DNA of 64,000 nucleotides, from positions 61,131,992-61,195,991 of the forward strand of contig NC_090739.1 in assembly GCF_036898095.1 (NCBI RefSeq), written 5' to 3'. The stretch comes from Palaemon carinicauda. Its lineage: Eukaryota; Arthropoda; Malacostraca; Decapoda; Palaemonidae. Below, piece by piece: positions 1 through 10,049 of this stretch. The translations under genes were made by a program, and so were the position numbers. The notes below the pieces were generated by a model, which saw only the letters and a program-made list of their open reading frames with translations, had not been told where the DNA came from and did no database searches. How positions within the stretch are numbered: the first letter of the stretch is position 1; each line of letters begins with the position of its first letter.

Positions 1-989
1 CAGATATTACACTTGTATGGCTTCTCTCCTGTGTGAACTCTTAAATGTCTAGTGAGAAGTTGTTTTGAAGTAAATGCTTTGCTACAAACATTACATTTGT
101 ATGGCTTCTCTCCCGTGTGAATTCTTAAATGTTCAATGAGACCTCCTTTTACATTAAATGCTTTGCTACAGACATTACATTTGTATGGCCTCTCTCCCGT
201 GTGAATTCTTAAATGTACAGTGAGACGTGCTTTTGTAGTAAATGTTTTGCTACAGACATTGCATTTGTATGGATTCCCTTCCATGTGAATTCTTAAATGT
301 GTAGTGAGATTATATTTTGAAGTAAATGTTTTGCTACAAACGTTACATTTATATGGCTTCTCTTCCAGGTGAATTCCTAAATGTCCAGTAAGAAGTTTTT
401 TCGTAGTAAATGCTTTACTACAAACATTACATGTGTATGGCTTCTCGCCCGTGTGAATTCTTAAATGTAAAGTAAGACAATATCTATCACGAAACGATTT
501 CCCACATTCAGTGCATGTGAATCGCTTTCTAGCTAGAGCATTGGAGTTAACATTACCAAATATCCTTTTTTTTATCTGCTGCTCATTTATTTGATTCACC
601 TCTTGATTCAAAACATCTTTCTCTAATAATTCTTTTCCAATGATTACACATGAAGGTCTTCGCTTTTCTTTTCCTTTATCCTCTTCCATAACTGTCCTTA
701 AGTAAGTGTCTACACTACCCTCATTGTCGACGTCCCCTTTACAACTTACTGAACCGTTTTCACTCACTGATGCATCGTACTCGTAGGAATTTTTGAAGTT
801 GCTTTCGCTAGAATCAAATATTTCTGGTTCTACTTTGACTTCCATTTTTGGATCCAAGAAAAGAGCGCCATCATTAAAGAGAGCAACACTGACCGCCGTA
901 TCATTATTTTCTGGATCGACTGCAGGTAAAACTGGATCTTCAATTTCAATTTTCATCGGAAATTCAAAAGGTGGTTTAGAATTCATCAT
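1..989 (-). CDS. C2H2 zinc-finger protein, copy 1 (5' part, runs off the left edge)
   Basis: This is the N-terminal 329 codons of a poly-C2H2 zinc-finger protein, probably a nuclear DNA-binding regulator. The start is the ATG pair at 984-989, the same start as in copy 2 (19,557). Residues 1-156 are acidic, low-complexity and carry no KRAB, BTB or ZAD domain that I recognise. They contain two sumoylation-like sites, MKIE near residue 12 and VKVE near residue 51. Finger 1 begins at Cys159, and six fingers plus the start of a seventh are in the window, joined by TGEKP-type linkers. No stop interrupts it. It is nearly identical to copy 2, with a few replacements (finger 6 contact region TSKQ instead of TTKQ; LRIH instead of IRIH after finger 4). 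The C-terminus is outside the window, so intactness is unknown. No target can be deduced. Confidence 0.85.
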   Translation of the reverse strand, partial: MMNSKPPFEFPMKIEIEDPVLPAVDPENNDTAVSVALFNDGALFLDPKMEVKVEPEIFDSSESNFKNSYEYDASVSENGSVSCKGDVDNEGSVDTYLRTVMEEDKGKEKRRPSCVIIGKELLEKDVLNQEVNQINEQQIKKRIFGNVNSNALARKRFTCTECGKSFRDRYCLTLHLRIHTGEKPYTCNVCSKAFTTKKLLTGHLGIHLEEKPYKCNVCSKTFTSKYNLTTHLRIHMEGNPYKCNVCSKTFTTKARLTVHLRIHTGERPYKCNVCSKAFNVKGGLIEHLRIHTGEKPYKCNVCSKAFTSKQLLTRHLRVHTGEKPYKCNI

Positions 990-1846
990 CCTCTCCCTAT
1001 CAAATGATGACACACCCCTTGATAATAATTTCAATAGACTTCAAAGAGAAAATTAACACTGAACTCAGACATCATACTGTACAACCAAAACTTCCAACAT
1101 AACCCTTTCTTTTCCAGTCTTACGTCTCTTGCATATAACTTCAGTAGCTTACACGCTTTAGCAGCAAGAGATGGATGATTCCTTCCTTTGAGATGAAAAG
1201 TCTGGAAGAATAAAAAATTACTATCAGTTGGAGAAGACCAAAGCACATTGAAAATAATGGAGTTTTCTAAAATTAAATGATAAATTCATAAAGTAATATA
1301 ATTTGCATTTTTCCTAAATATACAAACCACAGACATTGATCTGTGTTCTATCTGTTCTTGTTACACATTTCAGGCATCTAAAAATCTCACATCCTATGTA
1401 GATTCTATAATCCACTGCATCTCCTGTGAAATTATTGGTTTCATTCTTTAAACAGTTTTCCCCTTGCTCTTCAAAAAGACAAAGAGTTTCACCCATTGTC
1501 TTATTTCCTCTACTGTACTTCCTCTCCAGTCACCATCAAAATTGTCTTGCTAATACTGCTATGCACCTCTCAGCCTTCCTCAGAATTATGAACAGCAAAA
1601 GGATTTATAGTAATCTTGCACTGACAGGAACATTTACCACAAACTCTTCCGTATCACTCCCTCTGTCTTTGCTCTGGTTCTACTGTTATGGCAAAGTAAC
1701 ATTACTAACATGATAAGTTTTTTCTTTCTGGTTGCCTTTATGTTTTCCAGTGCCTTCTTAAGACCAACAGATACCCTCTATCCCTGTGAAGATGGACAAG
1801 AAATTCTGCAATTTTAGGCTAAGAGGGTCTGGAAGAAGAATGATCT
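990..1846 (-). promoter_or_regulatory. ZNF 5' flank with candidate 5' exon
   Basis: This is the upstream flank of ZNF copy 1, read right to left, and it is conserved in copy 2 (19,558-20,412) and copy 3 (36,419-37,245). On the minus strand a polypyrimidine tract ending in CAG lies just before 1,201, and a GTAAGA donor follows 1,124. This outlines a 78-nt candidate exon (1,124-1,201). A second acceptor-like tract ends in AAG about 50 nt before the ATG. The exon is open in one frame in all three copies, with a few replacements in copy 3. It could be untranslated or coding. No TATA box or transcription start can be fixed from sequence alone. The rest is AT-rich with no other gene. Confidence 0.4.
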
Positions 1847-1847
1847 T

Positions 1848-2215
1848 TCACCCGGCACCATCGCCAAAAAAACTGTCCATTTGACCTGATAAACTTGACG
1901 AGTAGAGCATCACATGGCTTAGGCTAACTAGACGAAAAGCCTTCTTACCTTGAGAACCTCCTAAAAGGCTCCAAGCATGAATACGAAGCATGTGGACCCC
2001 TTGATGAAAACAACGAAAGTGGGGCTGTTTGAGTAGATCTGGTCTCTCTAGCATTCAGACAGGAGGCTCAGCTGGGACCTCAAGAAGGTCTGGGAACCAG
2101 TCCTTCCAAGGCCAGAAGAGAGCGATGAGAGCCAAAGCAAGATGACTGGTTTCCCTCGCCTTGTTAAGAGCAGCCCAGATCAGAGAGAAGAGGGGAGGTG
2201 TACACCTGAAGACTT
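1848..2215 (-). mobile_element. DIRS retrotransposon fragment (RNase H/recombinase linker)
   Basis: Conceptual translation on the minus strand gives a run resembling the segment between the RNase H/methylase region and the recombinase of DIRS elements. It includes a LALIALFWPWKDWFPDLL-like stretch, a DLLKQPHFR motif near 2,020-2,040, and HAW about 20 residues later. A stop codon lies between the two parts and no element ends are seen, so it is a dead fragment. The same fragment is in unit 2 (20,415-20,785). Unit 3 lacks it, because its homology to the unit ends about where this fragment begins. Confidence 0.6.
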
Positions 2216-2554
2216 CTTAATCTTATAAGTGGGCATATGTTCCCATGCACTGGGGATATTTGAGCAAAGGGAAAACAACTTGGCAACAAAAGTTCATTCC
2301 TATGACATGGAATAAGAATTGAAAAACAATACTAAACTGAAAAATGATCTGAAAAAAAAAGCCGGCCACTAATTGGGCACATCTATATCAATACAAAAAC
2401 ACAAGTAACTGTTTTTTTTTAAGACACACACACACCTGAAAATAAGATATGATATATAAAAGTCCTTTTTCAAAATACAGTCCCATTAGGTTTATGGTGC
2501 AAATTTCTTAGCAATTAACACTAAGAAAGAGCCTTTTTGGTCAAGGTCAAAGTA
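2216..2554. other. No gene seen
   Basis: This is AT-rich spacer with short A and T runs and a small CA tract near 2,430. I see no coding, RNA or transposon signal. Confidence 0.5.
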
Positions 2555-2795
2555 TTCAAACAAAGTTCCAAGTTTGTGACATAAGAAAGTTTCAAGCTTG
2601 TGATGCAAGAAAGTTCCAAGCTTGTGATATAAGAAAGCTTTAAGCTTGGAACATCAGAAAGTTCCAAGCTTGTGACATAAGAAAGCTTCAAGCTTGTGAT
2701 ATAAGAAAATTCCAAGCTTGTGATATAAGAAAATTCCAAGCTTGTGACATAAGAAACCTTCGAGCGTGTCACATTAGAAAGCTTCAAGCTTAAAG
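2555..2795. repeat. 24-bp minisatellite with AAGCTT in most units
   Basis: About ten degenerate tandem units of 24 bp, of the form GTGATATAAGAAAGTTCCA plus AGCTT, so a HindIII site recurs at almost every period. The period is a multiple of three, so one frame stays open and translates to a repetitive peptide that is not a gene. The equivalent array in unit 2 (21,125-21,340) is one unit shorter. Confidence 0.85.
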
Positions 2796-3544
2796 GAGAA
2801 GTATGCAACACTGTGGCTCATTATCTACAAAGCGAGTCAGCAGAGTTTGGACATTGACAACCCTTAACTTTGACTGCTGCTGAACTCTTTCTATGCCACT
2901 TCATGGTCACTTATTTCTGGGGACGTTTATGTGGAACACTACCCATGGAAAATCTGTCAATATATATGAGGCAATTATATTATGATGGGAAAACGACTGT
3001 CAGTGATAAGAATAATAATGAGATAGCAATAATATATGATAAATGGCATCCAGCCTTTAGCCTATGTTAATGAATGCTATGCAATCGTTCTCTGTGGTCC
3101 AGCTAGAGATACCTAGCAAGAAAAAGTGTGCTTAACCATGAAACACAAAGGATTATGTCTCATTTTATAGATACACAAAAGGCGAAGGCAAAGGGGAAGA
3201 CTCCTCTGCAGACAAGGTGGCAGAAACTCCAGGATAGCCAAGGACAGCACTCATCGGCAACAGATCCGCCTCAGACAAAGCCAATGTCCACTTCCTCTAA
3301 GCACCTAGATGGAGGAAGCTCCAACAACACCTCATTCAATGGGGGACCAGCCATACCCAGTGATGGCCACACCAGTAAAATATCAGAAAAAGAGCAGCCA
3401 CTCCCCGAGAGGACGGCAGAACTGCTTCTCCAGGAAAAACAGTTATGTCCCTCAAACCCCAAAATTGACCTGATGTTAAATGGTCTATGCTTCTGCTTGA
3501 CTGTTGCCCGGGATACTGATCGAGCAGGAAGTTTGGGAGACATC
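2796..3544 (+). other. Unrecognised open stretch, no supported gene
   Basis: A plus-strand frame is open from about 3,128 to the G-rich tract. Its first in-frame ATG is near 3,153, and it encodes a hydrophilic Lys/Ser/Gln-rich peptide matching no family I recognise. The copy in unit 2 (21,673-22,017) is shifted out of frame by a one-base deletion near 21,859, which argues against a conserved protein. It could be a relic of an exon or transposon. The 2,796-3,127 part holds nothing I can identify. Confidence 0.25.
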
Positions 3545-3640
3545 GGGGGGGGGGGGGGGGGGGGGGGGAGACACTGGGGGGGACACTGGGGGGGGGACAC
3601 TGGGGGGGGGGACACTGGGGGGGGGACTGGGGGGGGGGGC
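3545..3640 (+). repeat. G-tract array (GACACT plus G runs)
   Basis: Almost 100 bp of G runs, one longer than 20 and later ones of 8-12, separated by GACACT. In unit 2 the same place is a single run of 8 G (around 22,088-22,096). The array is therefore a recent local expansion, or a sequencing or assembly artefact, at a homopolymer. Several G-quadruplexes could form on the plus strand. Confidence 0.85.
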
Positions 3641-3644
3641 GAAG

Positions 3645-4666
3645 AAGTCCAAAGTTTCTTCGACTTTGAGGTAGACCCTCATGACAACGAATCTCTCTTA
3701 GACGTCTTGCACCTACGTCCAAAGCACTTCCACTGTGAGGCAGACCACACCCAGCCCTAAGGTCAGGTGTTGCTCTAGTCACAACGCACCCTACGCAAGC
3801 TGTATATTGAGATATTTAGAAGTGTGACCATCCAGGTAAAAGTTATTCCGAGTCTTTTATAGTAAAAACTGTTGTAACCAAGACTTTCCCAATACCACCT
3901 CACCAGGGTATGGGGACGCAACAGTATTAGCTTTATACTAGGTACACAAGGGAGCATGGCTTACCTGCTGTGGTTTGAGGTCAGCTTATGCAGAGAACCA
4001 AGGATGCTGCTTTCCCCAGGAGAGAGGACAATGAAGAAAAAAATAAGAGCCAGTCAAACCTCTTCTTTCACACTGACTAAATCCGGATACAGTGTTCTCA
4101 ACCATCTGATACTTGTCCAATAAGGAGCTTGAGGTTTTATACCAGCTATTGTGCAAAGTCCAAAGCTTCTTCGACTTTGAGGTAGACCCTCATGACAACG
4201 AATCTCTCTTAGACGTCTTGCACCTACGTCCAAAGCACTTCCACTGTGAGGCAGACCACACCCAGCCCTAAGGGCAGGTGTTGCTCTAGTCACAACGCAC
4301 CCTATGCAAGCTGTATGTTGAGATATTTAGAAGTGTGACCATCCAGGTAAAAGTTATTCCGAGTCTTTTATAGTAAAAACTGTTGTAACCAAGACTTTCC
4401 CAATACCACCTCACCAGGGTATGGGGACGCAACAGTATTAGCTTTATACTAGGTACACAAGGGAGCATGGCTTACCTGCTGTGGTTTGAGGTCAGCTTAT
4501 GCAGAGAACCAAGGATGCTGCTTTCCCCAGGAGAGAGGAAAATGAAGAAAAAAATAAGAGCCAGTCAAACCTCTTCTTTCACACTGACTAAAACCGGATA
4601 CAGTGTTCTCAACCATCTGATACTTGTCCAATAAGGAGCTTGAGGTTTTATACCAGCTATTGTGCA
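3645..4666. repeat. 511-bp tandem duplication, two copies
   Basis: Positions 3,645-4,155 and 4,156-4,666 are near-identical direct copies offset by 511 bp. Unit 2 carries the segment once (about 22,100-22,620), so the duplication arose in unit 1 after the units separated. The segment is DIRS-derived 3' sequence and also matches DIRS A around 28,620-29,030. The G-tract array lies immediately at its left junction. Confidence 0.85.
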
Positions 4667-5550
4667 ACCACCACAGGGCCGATAGAAAACGTATCGAGCC
4701 TCCTGTGGGTCACGTCTTGCAGTCAGTGTGCTGTGAAAGTGTTCTGATGTTTCGACACCCCAGCCTAAGAACCTGTTATCGAGAATTTCCTCTTCAATGC
4801 TAGAGACGTAGCTACGTCCCTGATATCATGAGCTCCGGGACAACATGAAGGAGGAGGGTATGGATTCAGCGCATGGTCTATGACCTTGCGAATCCATGCT
4901 GAGATAAGTGTTCTTGGTGACCCTCCTCTTGGTCCTCCCTGAGCTGACGAAGAGTGCAGGCACATGGGGACGGCCTGCAGCTGTTCTCTTGAGGTACAGC
5001 CTCAAACCCCTCACTGGGCAGAGTTAGAGATAATCAGGGTCATCTGTTACAGAACAAGACTCGAAATCCGTGAGGAGTCGAATTGAGAATATGCTACTCC
5101 CGGGTTCTAAGTCTTAGCAACAAACTCGGGTACGAAGCTGAATGTTACCTCTCCCCATTCCCTTGAATGAGCGATGTCGTATGAGAGACGATGAAGTTCA
5201 CTGACTCGCTTGGTCGAAGCCAAAGCTAGCAGAAACACTGTCTTCCAAATAAGGTGGCAATCTGTTGCCCAGAGTAATGGTTCTTGAGCGGTCTCTTTAG
5301 AGACCTGAGAACTCGAACCACGTTCCATGGGGGAGGTCTCACTTCAGACTGAGAAGAGGTAAGTTCATAACTCCGTATGAGTGAGTTAAGTTCTAGAATT
5401 GAAGAAATGTCCATTCCGTTCAGTCTAAAGACGAGGCTTACGGCTGAGCGATAGCCTTTTACCGCTGAGACTGATAGGCGCATTTCTTCAAGCAAATACA
5501 CGAGGAACTCTGCTATTGCTGGAATAGTGGCATTGAGAGGAGAGAGAGCG
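3800..5550 (-). mobile_element. DIRS A-family fragment with tyrosine recombinase
   Basis: This is the 3' part of a DIRS element related to DIRS A (compare 28,700-29,750). On the minus strand, 5,550-5,100 encodes the recombinase N-terminal half, with SVSAVKGYRSAV and the catalytic-Arg box LASTKRVSEL. The span 5,014-4,765 encodes the HDIRDVATS box holding the second His-x-x-Arg pair. Near 4,715 the expected catalytic Tyr (before LQDVTHR) is replaced by a stop codon. Frame breaks separate the pieces, and neither end nor ITR is present. It is a non-functional relic, repeated in unit 2 at 22,260-23,500. Confidence 0.75.
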
Positions 5551-7009
5551 TAGGTTTGTATTCCACTTACAAAATAAAAAATAATTCAAAGCTATTAGTC
5601 AATGGCAAGTCTAAAAGACAGTGGAGCAGGCGAGCTGCAATGTTCGTTCTCCAGTAAACCAAAAGCAAAGTGGATGCTCAGCCCAGTGTGTGATTGAACA
5701 GGGTAGCTGGCTAGCCCCAACCCTCCCGCTAACTGGCAGTTTAGGTAGTTATCCCTCACTAAAAGTCTTATGGCTCATCTTCCAGCCTCGCCGAAAGTAA
5801 TATTCCTATAAATAACGAAGGTTTGTATAGAGTGACATAAAAATATTGCTTTCAATACTTCAGTCTTCTATTTTTCATATGCTTACACCGAAAACAAACT
5901 TGACCTGAAATTAAACCTAAATGATTACACTTAGTAGAGTTAACAATAGGGTGAACTGAGCCAAAAACAAATAGAATTTCGAAAAACAAACCATGACAGA
6001 CTCTGGACATGATTACTGCTCTGTACCACAACTAAAATCAATATACTGTAAACTTAATTAATAACATCATATTCAATTTTGTAAACTCATTAATACTGAA
6101 ACCGATAAAATTTATTCTTAAATAAATTGGATTATGGATTACCCAGAAGACCCAGCCCTGGAACTTGGAATATTACTCAGCAAAATATCTTTAAATCTTA
6201 ACTTAATTCTTGTGAAACCTGAATACAGTACTGTACTAAGAAGGCTGTAAAATTATTCAAAAAGAAACTCACTCTCCAGAAAGACCAATGAAGATTGAAA
6301 TGTTTGAGAAGAGCAAATGTGGGAATGAAAGAGAAACCAAATATTCATAAATTTTAATGAAGATTCTCCTCTCAAGGACAATTCAATGAAAATTATATAA
6401 CCTAAACTAATCACCAAGACCATAAAAGAGATTACATCAACAAAACCACAAAAATCTTAATAGTGATACTTTTCTACATTATTACTATACTCATATTCAA
6501 CAACCAAGAAAAAAGCTATATCCGTACCATAGTACTTTGTAAATAATTGTATGGCTTCACATTCCGATATGATCAGACTGGCTTTTAATTCTTCCTTCAC
6601 GCTAACATTCATAACTTCACTAGAGTACAAGAATCAGGTAGAATTATCCGGTATTACTTTAAAAAAAAGACAATGTCACCATCATTCTTTCAAAAGGCTT
6701 AATGCTGTATATTATTCTGTAAGCTTTATTTAGGCTGTGACCAAGCCAATCAAATAATGCCCCTGCAACTGAATCATCAGATATTTACAAGTTCAAACTT
6801 GGTACAAATGTTTCATTTCCTAGTTTTTATAATGCTTATTTATTCAACATTATCTATCTTAAAATAATCTCATTTTTCATTTCTCTTATATAGTTTATTC
6901 TTTACATTCCCATTTCTTCACTGCACCAGGCTGTCAACTATTTGGTCCCTTGGGCTAGTAGAAATTTGCTTTTGCACCTTGGCTTCTAATGGTGATAAAT
7001 ATGTTAATA
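5551..7009. other. AT-rich spacer, no gene seen
   Basis: About 1.45 kb of AT-rich DNA with only short random reading frames. A copy lies at 23,500-24,955 with scattered substitutions and no protein-like conservation. I see no RNA gene or repeat structure in it. Confidence 0.55.
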
Positions 7010-7475
7010 TGACAAATTTGAAAAAAATTTGTATTTTTCCTAACTATACAAATCCGGAGCTCTTTACAGTGGAGATGCATTTTGGCAAGAGCTGGAACTA
7101 GCTATAAAACTTATAGGTAGTTAGCAAAAGGAGAGAAGTTGGACCAACCACTCTGCTCACACCAGCAGTTGTAACTGAACGTCACTTTGCAATTGCGGAT
7201 GGATTTCCTGGGGGAAGGCGATGGCGGGACCAGTATGTGTTAAGAGCTCCAGAATTGTATACATAGGGAAAACGCAAATTATTTCTAAAATTGTTATTAG
7301 TTACGGCGCTACATAAAAACCCTTACGATCTTTACAGTGGAGACTCACAGTTAGGTGTGTGCAAGTCCAAAAAACTAACTGTCTAGTGCCTGACCTGGGG
7401 TGCTACTCTGTGCTTCGCATGAGCGGTTTAGAGGCACCATGTCACCTCGTTGACTCTGAGAGGTAACAGCCTGGG
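7010..7475 (-). mobile_element. DIRS terminal fragment (ITR plus decayed ICR)
   Basis: It begins with TGACAAATTTG and the TTTGTATTTTTCCTAACTAT block that also forms the outer edge of DIRS A (28,174) and DIRS D (37,409). About 250 bp later the inverse of that edge appears (7,250-7,290), followed by a GTTACGG-like block. This is the same order of edge, ITR and internal complementary region seen in the complete elements. The body of the element is missing: the sequence passes directly into the non-LTR remnant at about 7,480. Unit 2 has the same fragment at 24,956-25,430. Confidence 0.6.
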
Positions 7476-7479
7476 CAAT

Positions 7480-8314
7480 CGTGCGGAGGGGTAAGAACTC
7501 TTACATCTACAATCTTTGCTATTTTTTCTTCTTTATTCCAGATCACAATATCAGGTCTTAAGGCACCTCCTTCTATATATCTTCCTGTTAGGATTATTTT
7601 ATCATAAAAGATGGTAATGCATCTGTTAAAGGTAACTGGATCGGGTTCATGCTCCCATATCTTACCTTTTACTTCAATTTTGTATTCTTTTCATATTTTC
7701 CAATGTATATAAATGCAGATCTTATTGTGGCGAGCTGTGTAGTGACCATCTGCATGTAGGGTCTGGCAGGCTGAAACCACATGACCAACACTTTTAACTT
7801 CAGCAGGACAAAACCTTCACAGGTCGTTCCCTGATATGACCGTCATTTTCTTGAAACCGTTATATAGGAGGCATTTGGCTTGTGCTCCTACTATCATCCT
7901 TTCTCCATCAAAAACTAAATTTCCATTCTTTATCCATTTGAGTGACTCTTCTTTGTCTGTGTAACCTTTTTCTAGTTCTTCTTGGAATCTTCTTGCTCTT
8001 CCTTGGTGTTTCCACCTTCCCATTCTAAGTTTTTCCTCTATAAAACTAAATTTGCGCCTGGTCTTCCTGGCTATTATTGCGGATGGAGTCTGTTCAGTGC
8101 CCTTTGTTTCTTCTAGCAATTCTCCTATGAAGTTCTTAGCCTGCTTTGCTTTTTATGTTAGTTGGCTCAGGGCTTCATTATGATGTTTGGCAAACTTCTT
8201 GATGTTTTCCTCCTCAGAGCCTTTCAAGTATTGCCCTATACTTACTATTGCTGCTCTGTATGCTTGATTAATTTTGGTTAAGCCTCGCCCACCTTCTCTG
8301 CGTGGGAGGTAAAT
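7480..8314 (-). pseudogene. Non-LTR retrotransposon ORF remnant, C-terminal part (unit 1)
   Basis: This is the 3' half of an old non-LTR ORF. In minus-strand order it has a YLPRREGGRGLT motif at the right edge (the end of an RT-like region), a helical region, a KWIKNG segment, and then a zinc-knuckle-like C-x2-C-x7-H-x4-C followed by RHN (about 7,815-7,720). Last comes an RPDIV...VDV segment near 7,540 that resembles the PD-(D/E)xK endonuclease of R2-like elements. The first knuckle Cys codon is a stop, and other frame breaks are present. The ORF continues 5' at 15,861 once the DIRS C insertion is removed. The assignment to an R2-like clade is tentative. Confidence 0.55.
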
Positions 8315-8549
8315 ATGATATTTTCATTATAAAATAAATTTTTGAATATACTTACCCAGTGAATATATAGATAGCTGACATCTCCGACGATCGACAGATT
8401 CCAAAAACTCGCGAGCGATCGCCATGAAGGCTGCCGGGTGTGCCCACCAGCGCCGACTATCGGCCAGATACCGCATATACTTCTCAACCAAACCAGTTCT
8501 TCTCAGTCCGTAGGGTCTCTATCGGGGAGGAAGGGAGGGCCTTTAATAT
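8315..8549 (-). repeat. DIRS C 3' inverted terminal repeat
   Basis: The segment around 8,385-8,500 is inverted-complementary to about 15,690-15,815 and, in the duplicated leader, to about 14,540-14,665. The outermost 45 bases differ from the other end but are reproduced in the ICR next door. Confidence 0.85.
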
Positions 8550-8648
8550 TATATATTCACCGGGTAAGTATATTCAAAAATTTATTTTATAATGAAAATA
8601 TCATTTTTAAATATTAAACTTAGCCGGTGAATATATAAATAGCTGATT
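8550..8648 (-). repeat. DIRS C internal complementary region (ICR)
   Basis: Positions 8,562-8,603 are the exact reverse complement of the left edge (8,315-8,356). Positions 8,604/8,606-8,648 are the exact reverse complement of the right edge (about 15,818-15,860). Together they give the two element ends joined, as expected of the ICR that templates the circular DIRS intermediate. Confidence 0.9.
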
Positions 8649-9032
8649 CACACCCATGGTGGTGGGTAGAGACCAGTATTAAAACAATAAAGGCGTATAT
8701 GCTCAAGAGTTTTTGACAAATATTCAAAAAACAAACTTAAATATAGGTACCTGGTAAGGAAGCTGACTCTGATGATTACTCTGCCTCATTAGTCCGCTAT
8801 CCTCACGAAGCCCAGCGATCCTCTTAGGATGCTGAAAGACTCCCAGGAGCTGCTATATCCAGGGTGAACACCCCTATAACAGGACCTCATCAATACCCTT
8901 AATCTGGGCGCTCTCAAGAAACAATATTTTGACCACCCGCCAAATCAAAAAGATTGTGAAAGACTTCTTAGTCTCCCGTACAACCCAAAACAAGTTTAAA
9001 AATTTCAAGAGTAGATTAAAAGGATATTGGGA

Positions 9033-10030
9033 TTAAGGGAATGTAGTGGTAGAGCCTTCACCCACTACTGCACTCGCTGCTACGAATGGTCCCAGTGTGT
9101 AGCAGTCCTCATAAAGAGTCTGGACATCTTTCAAGTAATATGAAGCGAATACCGACTTGCTTCTCCAAAAGGTCGCATCCATAATACTTTTAATGGATCT
9201 ATTTTGCTTAAACGCTACTGAAGTTGCTATCGCTCTAACTTCATGAGCCTTGACTTTAAGTAAATTACAATCCTTCTCACTTAAATGAGAGTGTGCCTCC
9301 CGAATCAAGTCTAATAAAATAAGACAACGCATTCTTAGACATGGGCAAAGAGGGCTTTTTAACGGAGCACCATAAAGCCTCTGAACAACCTCGTAGCGGT
9401 TTAGTTCTGGATAAATAAAATTCAAGAGCTCTAACGGGGCACAGCACTCTTTCAACTTCATTCCCCACAATCTCAGAAAGACTGGGGATTTCAAATGATT
9501 TAGGCCAAGGACGAGACGGAAGTTTATTCTTGGCCAAAAAACCAAGTTGAAGAGCACATACTGCTTTATTAGTGGAGAAGCCGATGTTCTTGCTAAAAGC
9601 ATGTATATCACTAACCCTTTTAGCCGAAGCCAAGCTCACCAAAAATTGTGTCTTGAGGGTAAGATCCTTCAGGGAGGCTGAATTTAATGGTTCAAACCTG
9701 TCTGACATAAGGAACTGTAGGACCACGTCCAAGTTCCAAGCAGGAGTCGAAATATGACGCTCCTTGGAAGTCTCGAAAGACTTAAGCAGGTCTTTGTTAT
9801 TAGAAAGATCCAAACCCCTATGCCTGAAAACAGAAGCTAACATGCTTCTGTAGCCTTTAATGGTGGATGCAGAGAGGGAGCGACCGTTTCTCAGATAAAG
9901 CAGAAAATCTGCAATCTGCGCTACAGAGGCACTGGAAGAGGAAATAGAGGAGGACTTGCACCAGTCTCTAAATACCTCCCATTTCGACTGATAGATCCTG
10001 ATGGTAGAGGATCTTCTAGCCCTCGCAATC
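9033..10030 (-). pseudogene. Tyrosine recombinase of DIRS C (one frameshift)
   Basis: This is the DIRS integrase, a tyrosine recombinase that would insert the circular cDNA without target duplication. The N-terminal SAM-like part (ASTIKGYRSM) reads from about 10,030. The first catalytic Arg is in SLASAKRVSDIHAF (about 9,620), the His-x-x-Arg pair is in KAHEVRAIATS (about 9,240), and the nucleophile Tyr is in FASYYLKDV (about 9,130). All four active-site positions are therefore present. A single frame change near 9,305 separates the two open blocks (9,277-9,843 and 9,033-9,611, which overlap in different frames). It is best preserved of the recombinases here but still broken. Confidence 0.8.
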
Positions 10031-10049
10031 GCTCTAGCTGCCTCCTTCG

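Noticed and set aside
2521..2811. A 96-codon minus-strand gene
   Set aside because: It is the translation of the 24-bp minisatellite, whose period is a multiple of three.
8315..8603. A separate palindromic MITE of about 290 bp
   Set aside because: Its two arms are the left edge of DIRS C and its copy in the ICR. The empty site in unit 2 shows that it inserted together with the rest of the element.
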